In this document: positions 15,714 to 17,595 of the stretch, one piece after another
Numbering within the stretch: the first letter of the stretch is position 1
Layout: every line of letters begins with the position of its first letter
From: Balneolaceae bacterium
GTDB taxonomy: Bacteria > Bacteroidota > Rhodothermia > Balneolales > Balneolaceae
Assembly: GCA_003555185.1 (NCBI GenBank)
Contig: PWFZ01000402.1
Coordinates: 1-17,595 of the forward strand
Direction of reading: 5' to 3'
DNA: 17,595 nt
Position numbers and translations under genes: made by a program
The notes under the pieces: model-generated
The model's database searches: none
The model's input: the letters and a program-made list of their open reading frames with translations, nothing else
Told to the model about the DNA's origin: nothing

Positions 15714-16429
15714 TATCTGAAGACTCTAAAGATTCCGAAAAGAACGACTACGTCGCGTAAAAACTCTGACATTTCCCGTACCACATTCTCTCTCCTTGGC
15801 ACATATACAATGTCTCCCGGGCGAACCAGAAGTTCCTCAGAGTTCATCTGACCCGTATCCAGATAATCCAGCAAATCCAGTTTTACATATGTATCGGGCA
15901 AAGCCTGCCGGTAAAGTTTAACCCGGCTTAGATCAGCCATTTCTGTATGACCTCCTGCAGTAGCAATGATTCTGAATATGGATATTTGATCAGCTACCGG
16001 GTAGTTGTCCGGTCTGGATACCATTCCTATTACAGAAACAATCATTGAATCCGTATTTCTTATGGACACTGTTAATAGAATTTCTCCTCTAACATACTCC
16101 TCAAGCTGGTGTTCAAGGGTTCTTTCTAACTCTTCTTTAGTAAGTCCAATAACAGAAATCTCTCCAAGAAGAGGAATAGCAATCGTCCCCATTCTAGAAA
16201 CCGTTGTAAGTGTATTGAAACTCGGCTGCTCCCAGACGAGAATTTCAATCTCATCCCCGGGGCGCACCTTATAGGTATCTTCTTGAATTTCAGTTGATGG
16301 TGACGGTAGCTCAGAAACTTGACTACTCCTGTCAGCACTTATGTCCCGGGTAGTTGAACATGCCTGAATCATTATCATAAAACCGACAATGAAGAGGATG
16401 TTTATGGTAGGCTGTAGTTTTTTTCTCAT
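15713..16429 (-). CDS. Wza-like polysaccharide export lipoprotein
   Basis: 238 aa. Lipoprotein signal ends MIQAC (C24). Residues about 51-125 are the polysaccharide-export domain (YKVRPGDEIEILVWEQPS, GTIAIPLLGEISVIGLT), about 129-210 an SLBB domain (ISVIGMVSRPDNYPV; LVRPGDIVYVP), and 215-238 a C-terminal amphipathic helix that would form the outer-membrane pore, as in Wza. Full-length Wza is about 380 aa with two or three SLBB-type domains, so this is the short form common outside Proteobacteria. It is the first gene of the six-gene operon. There is no Shine-Dalgarno; a possible sigma-54 promoter lies about 50 bp upstream (16480-16500). Confidence 0.92.
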   Translation of the reverse strand: MRKKLQPTINILFIVGFMIMIQACSTTRDISADRSSQVSELPSPSTEIQEDTYKVRPGDEIEILVWEQPSFNTLTTVSRMGTIAIPLLGEISVIGLTKEELERTLEHQLEEYVRGEILLTVSIRNTDSMIVSVIGMVSRPDNYPVADQISIFRIIATAGGHTEMADLSRVKLYRQALPDTYVKLDLLDYLDTGQMNSEELLVRPGDIVYVPRRENVVREMSEFLRDVVVLFGIFRVFR

Positions 16430-16479
16430 AATAATTGAGTCATTGTAAAAATTGTTTAGTTAGTGGAATTGATTGCTAG

Positions 16480-16500
16480 TAGACAACAAATGTGCCAAAC
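16480..16500 (-). promoter_or_regulatory. Candidate sigma-54 promoter for the wza operon
   Basis: On the minus strand TTTGGCACATTTGTTGTCT has a consensus -24 element (TTGGCAC) with GG at 16496-16495 and the correct 10-bp spacing to the -12 element. That element reads TTGT instead of TTGC, one mismatch. Expected transcript start is near 16471, about 42 nt before the ATG. Confidence 0.5.
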
Positions 16501-16774
16501 TATTTTCAATAGAACTTATTCTTATCTATAAGTAATTAATTATATATGACTTAAGAGTGTTTATTAGAAGGGGTAAAACTACTTTTTTGGTAATGGTTTT
16601 GTTTGATTAGGGTATTAAATGCACACCGGAAAGAGCTCCCTTGAGTAAATACGAATCAAATTGTGTATCAGGCTCCTCTTTTTTTCTTAAGCCTAAAAAA
16701 TATTCCTCTCAAAATAGCCCCTAACAATACTTATAAAGGCATTTTTACGATACACCACTTGTAGCCAATCAACT

Positions 16775-16791
16775 TTGGCATAACAATTGCA
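16775..16791 (+). promoter_or_regulatory. Sigma-54 (-24/-12) promoter for the wzz-like gene
   Basis: TTGGCATAACAATTGCA matches the -24/-12 consensus (YTGGCACGRNNNTTGCW) at every key base: GG at 16777-16778, a 10-bp spacer and GC at 16789-16790. Only the C and G after TGGCA differ. Expected transcript start is near 16802, about 46 nt before the ATG at 16848. Confidence 0.75.
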
Positions 16792-16847
16792 AATATTCGA
16801 TCAACAATACTTCAACAGGTTTTTCCAATACTTAACTATTGATACTT

Positions 16848-17595
16848 ATGTACGAAATGAAAGACGTTGCCCAGGATATGAAGAGCGCGGTGAAACGCCG
16901 CGGCTCGTTACTCATTATTACGCCGATACTATTTGTATTGGCTGCAGCAGTTGCCATCTACTTTATAGAACCTAAATATGAATCCTCAACAACCCTGTTG
17001 GTTCAGGAAGACGAGAGTCTGAATCCCGCTATACTATACGAAATGGGTTTGGATGTTAATAACAGGGACCAGAGCCAGTCGCTGAATGAGATTCTTTTTA
17101 GCAGATCCACCATGAACATGTTAATTGACAGTTTGGGCCTATATGAGGAGCTGGATCAGGATATGAACATACAGCGATTGATAAACAGGATTCAAAAAAG
17201 TATTTCTGTTGAATCTAAAGCATCCGACTCATACGAAATAAGTTATGTGAGTAAAGATCCTGAAAAAGCCCGCGCCGGTGCAGAGCTTCTCACCAATCAC
17301 TTTATTAATACAAAACTAAGGCTTGCAAGCCGTAAACACGAAGAGACTGTAAATTTTTTCACTAATAAGTTAGAAGAGATAGAAAGTATTGTTGATCAGC
17401 AAAGAGATCAGACCGTTACCACAACTTCCGAACGAATGAGGAATTTACCAAGCAGTTCTGAAGCGTTACAGAGCCGGCTACAAAACATCGAAGAGCAATT
17501 AAATTCTATCGAGCTAAGACTTATTCAGGAAGAAGAGAAACTGGCTATTCTCAACTCATTTCAAAGCGAACCTAATTTAAGCAATGCCAACAGGC
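16848..17595 (+). CDS. Wzz/GNVR-type chain-length (polysaccharide co-polymerase) protein, 3' partial
   Basis: The frame is open from the ATG at 16848 to the window edge, 249 complete codons. A second ATG at 16857 is possible. A cytosolic basic N-terminus (about 1-20) is followed by TM1 (SLLIITPILFVLAAAVAIYF, 20-39) and the beta-strand pattern PKYESSTTLLVQEDES (42-57) typical of Wzz. Then come DPEKARAGAELLTNHFINTKL (about 133-153), as in the tyrosine-kinase-linked group, and a long periplasmic coiled coil (from about 163). It should sit in the inner membrane and set polymer length together with the wza-like product. No kinase domain is visible within the window; one may be downstream or in a separate gene. 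It is the first gene of a rightward unit under the sigma-54 promoter. Confidence 0.88.
   Translation, partial: MYEMKDVAQDMKSAVKRRGSLLIITPILFVLAAAVAIYFIEPKYESSTTLLVQEDESLNPAILYEMGLDVNNRDQSQSLNEILFSRSTMNMLIDSLGLYEELDQDMNIQRLINRIQKSISVESKASDSYEISYVSKDPEKARAGAELLTNHFINTKLRLASRKHEETVNFFTNKLEEIESIVDQQRDQTVTTTSERMRNLPSSSEALQSRLQNIEEQLNSIELRLIQEEEKLAILNSFQSEPNLSNANR

Larger units (their letters stand above)
16430..16847. other. Divergent EPS control region
   Basis: 418 bp between the divergent wza-like and wzz-like genes, AT-rich, without ORFs. It holds two candidate -24/-12 promoters facing outward at its two ends. The about 270 bp between them is the natural place for upstream activator sites. A 7-bp pair GTGTATC (16664-16670) and GATACAC (16749-16755) is inverted about 80 bp apart, which may be chance. 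Confidence 0.6.

Noticed and set aside
16787-16975. 62-codon plus-strand ORF
   Set aside because: Wrong frame over the promoter and start of the wzz-like gene, which is open to the window edge.

Overview
The window looks like a chromosomal segment of a marine or halophilic member of the Balneolota/Rhodothermota (Bacteroidota-related) lineage. The evidence is a low-GC genome with mostly weak Shine-Dalgarno sequences, acidic secreted proteins, a PorV-type outer-membrane barrel, lipoprotein glycanases and a Wza/Wzz-type exopolysaccharide (EPS) locus. This placement is an inference from gene style; no rRNA or universal marker is present.

Layout. The left flank (1-5593) holds the 3' end of a secreted InlB B-repeat protein with an Asn/Gly/Ser tail, an ATP-grasp ligase (374-1489), an MltF-like lytic transglycosylase lipoprotein (1532-2905, minus), a small secreted helical protein with a C-terminal membrane anchor (3206-3652, minus), an AT-rich gap of about 840 bp, and an intact sigma-54 activator without a sensory domain (4496-5593). 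From 5638 to 16429 everything is on the minus strand. In transcription order this is a compact six-gene operon: Wza-like export lipoprotein, PorV-like barrel, a degenerate sigma-54-activator-like ATPase, a WecA-type sugar-phosphate transferase fused to a CapD-like nucleotide-binding module, a GNAT-like acyltransferase and a GH5 glycanase. Two further GH5 lipoproteins follow, each with its own leader. A Wzz/GNVR-type chain-length protein starts divergently at 16848 and runs off the right edge.

How it may work together. WecA starts the lipid-linked glycan, Wzz and Wza control chain length and export, GNAT may acylate it, and three related GH5 enzymes may trim or release the polymer at the surface. 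The 418-bp region between the wza-like and wzz-like genes holds one near-consensus -24/-12 (sigma-54) promoter facing wzz and one slightly degenerate copy facing wza. This fits with two sigma-54-activator relatives being encoded nearby: one complete, and one inside the EPS operon that has lost the GAFTGA loop, the Walker B glutamate, the arginine-finger segment and the DNA-binding domain.

Most unusual signals: (1) leaders of about 140 bp in front of two GH5 paralogues, each built of about nine degenerate units of roughly 15 bp that mostly start TGAGC or TGATC on the plus strand; (2) the degenerate activator inside the operon it may regulate; (3) the divergent sigma-54 promoters; (4) the WecA/CapD-N fusion. 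No rRNA, tRNA, CRISPR array or recognisable insertion sequence was seen.
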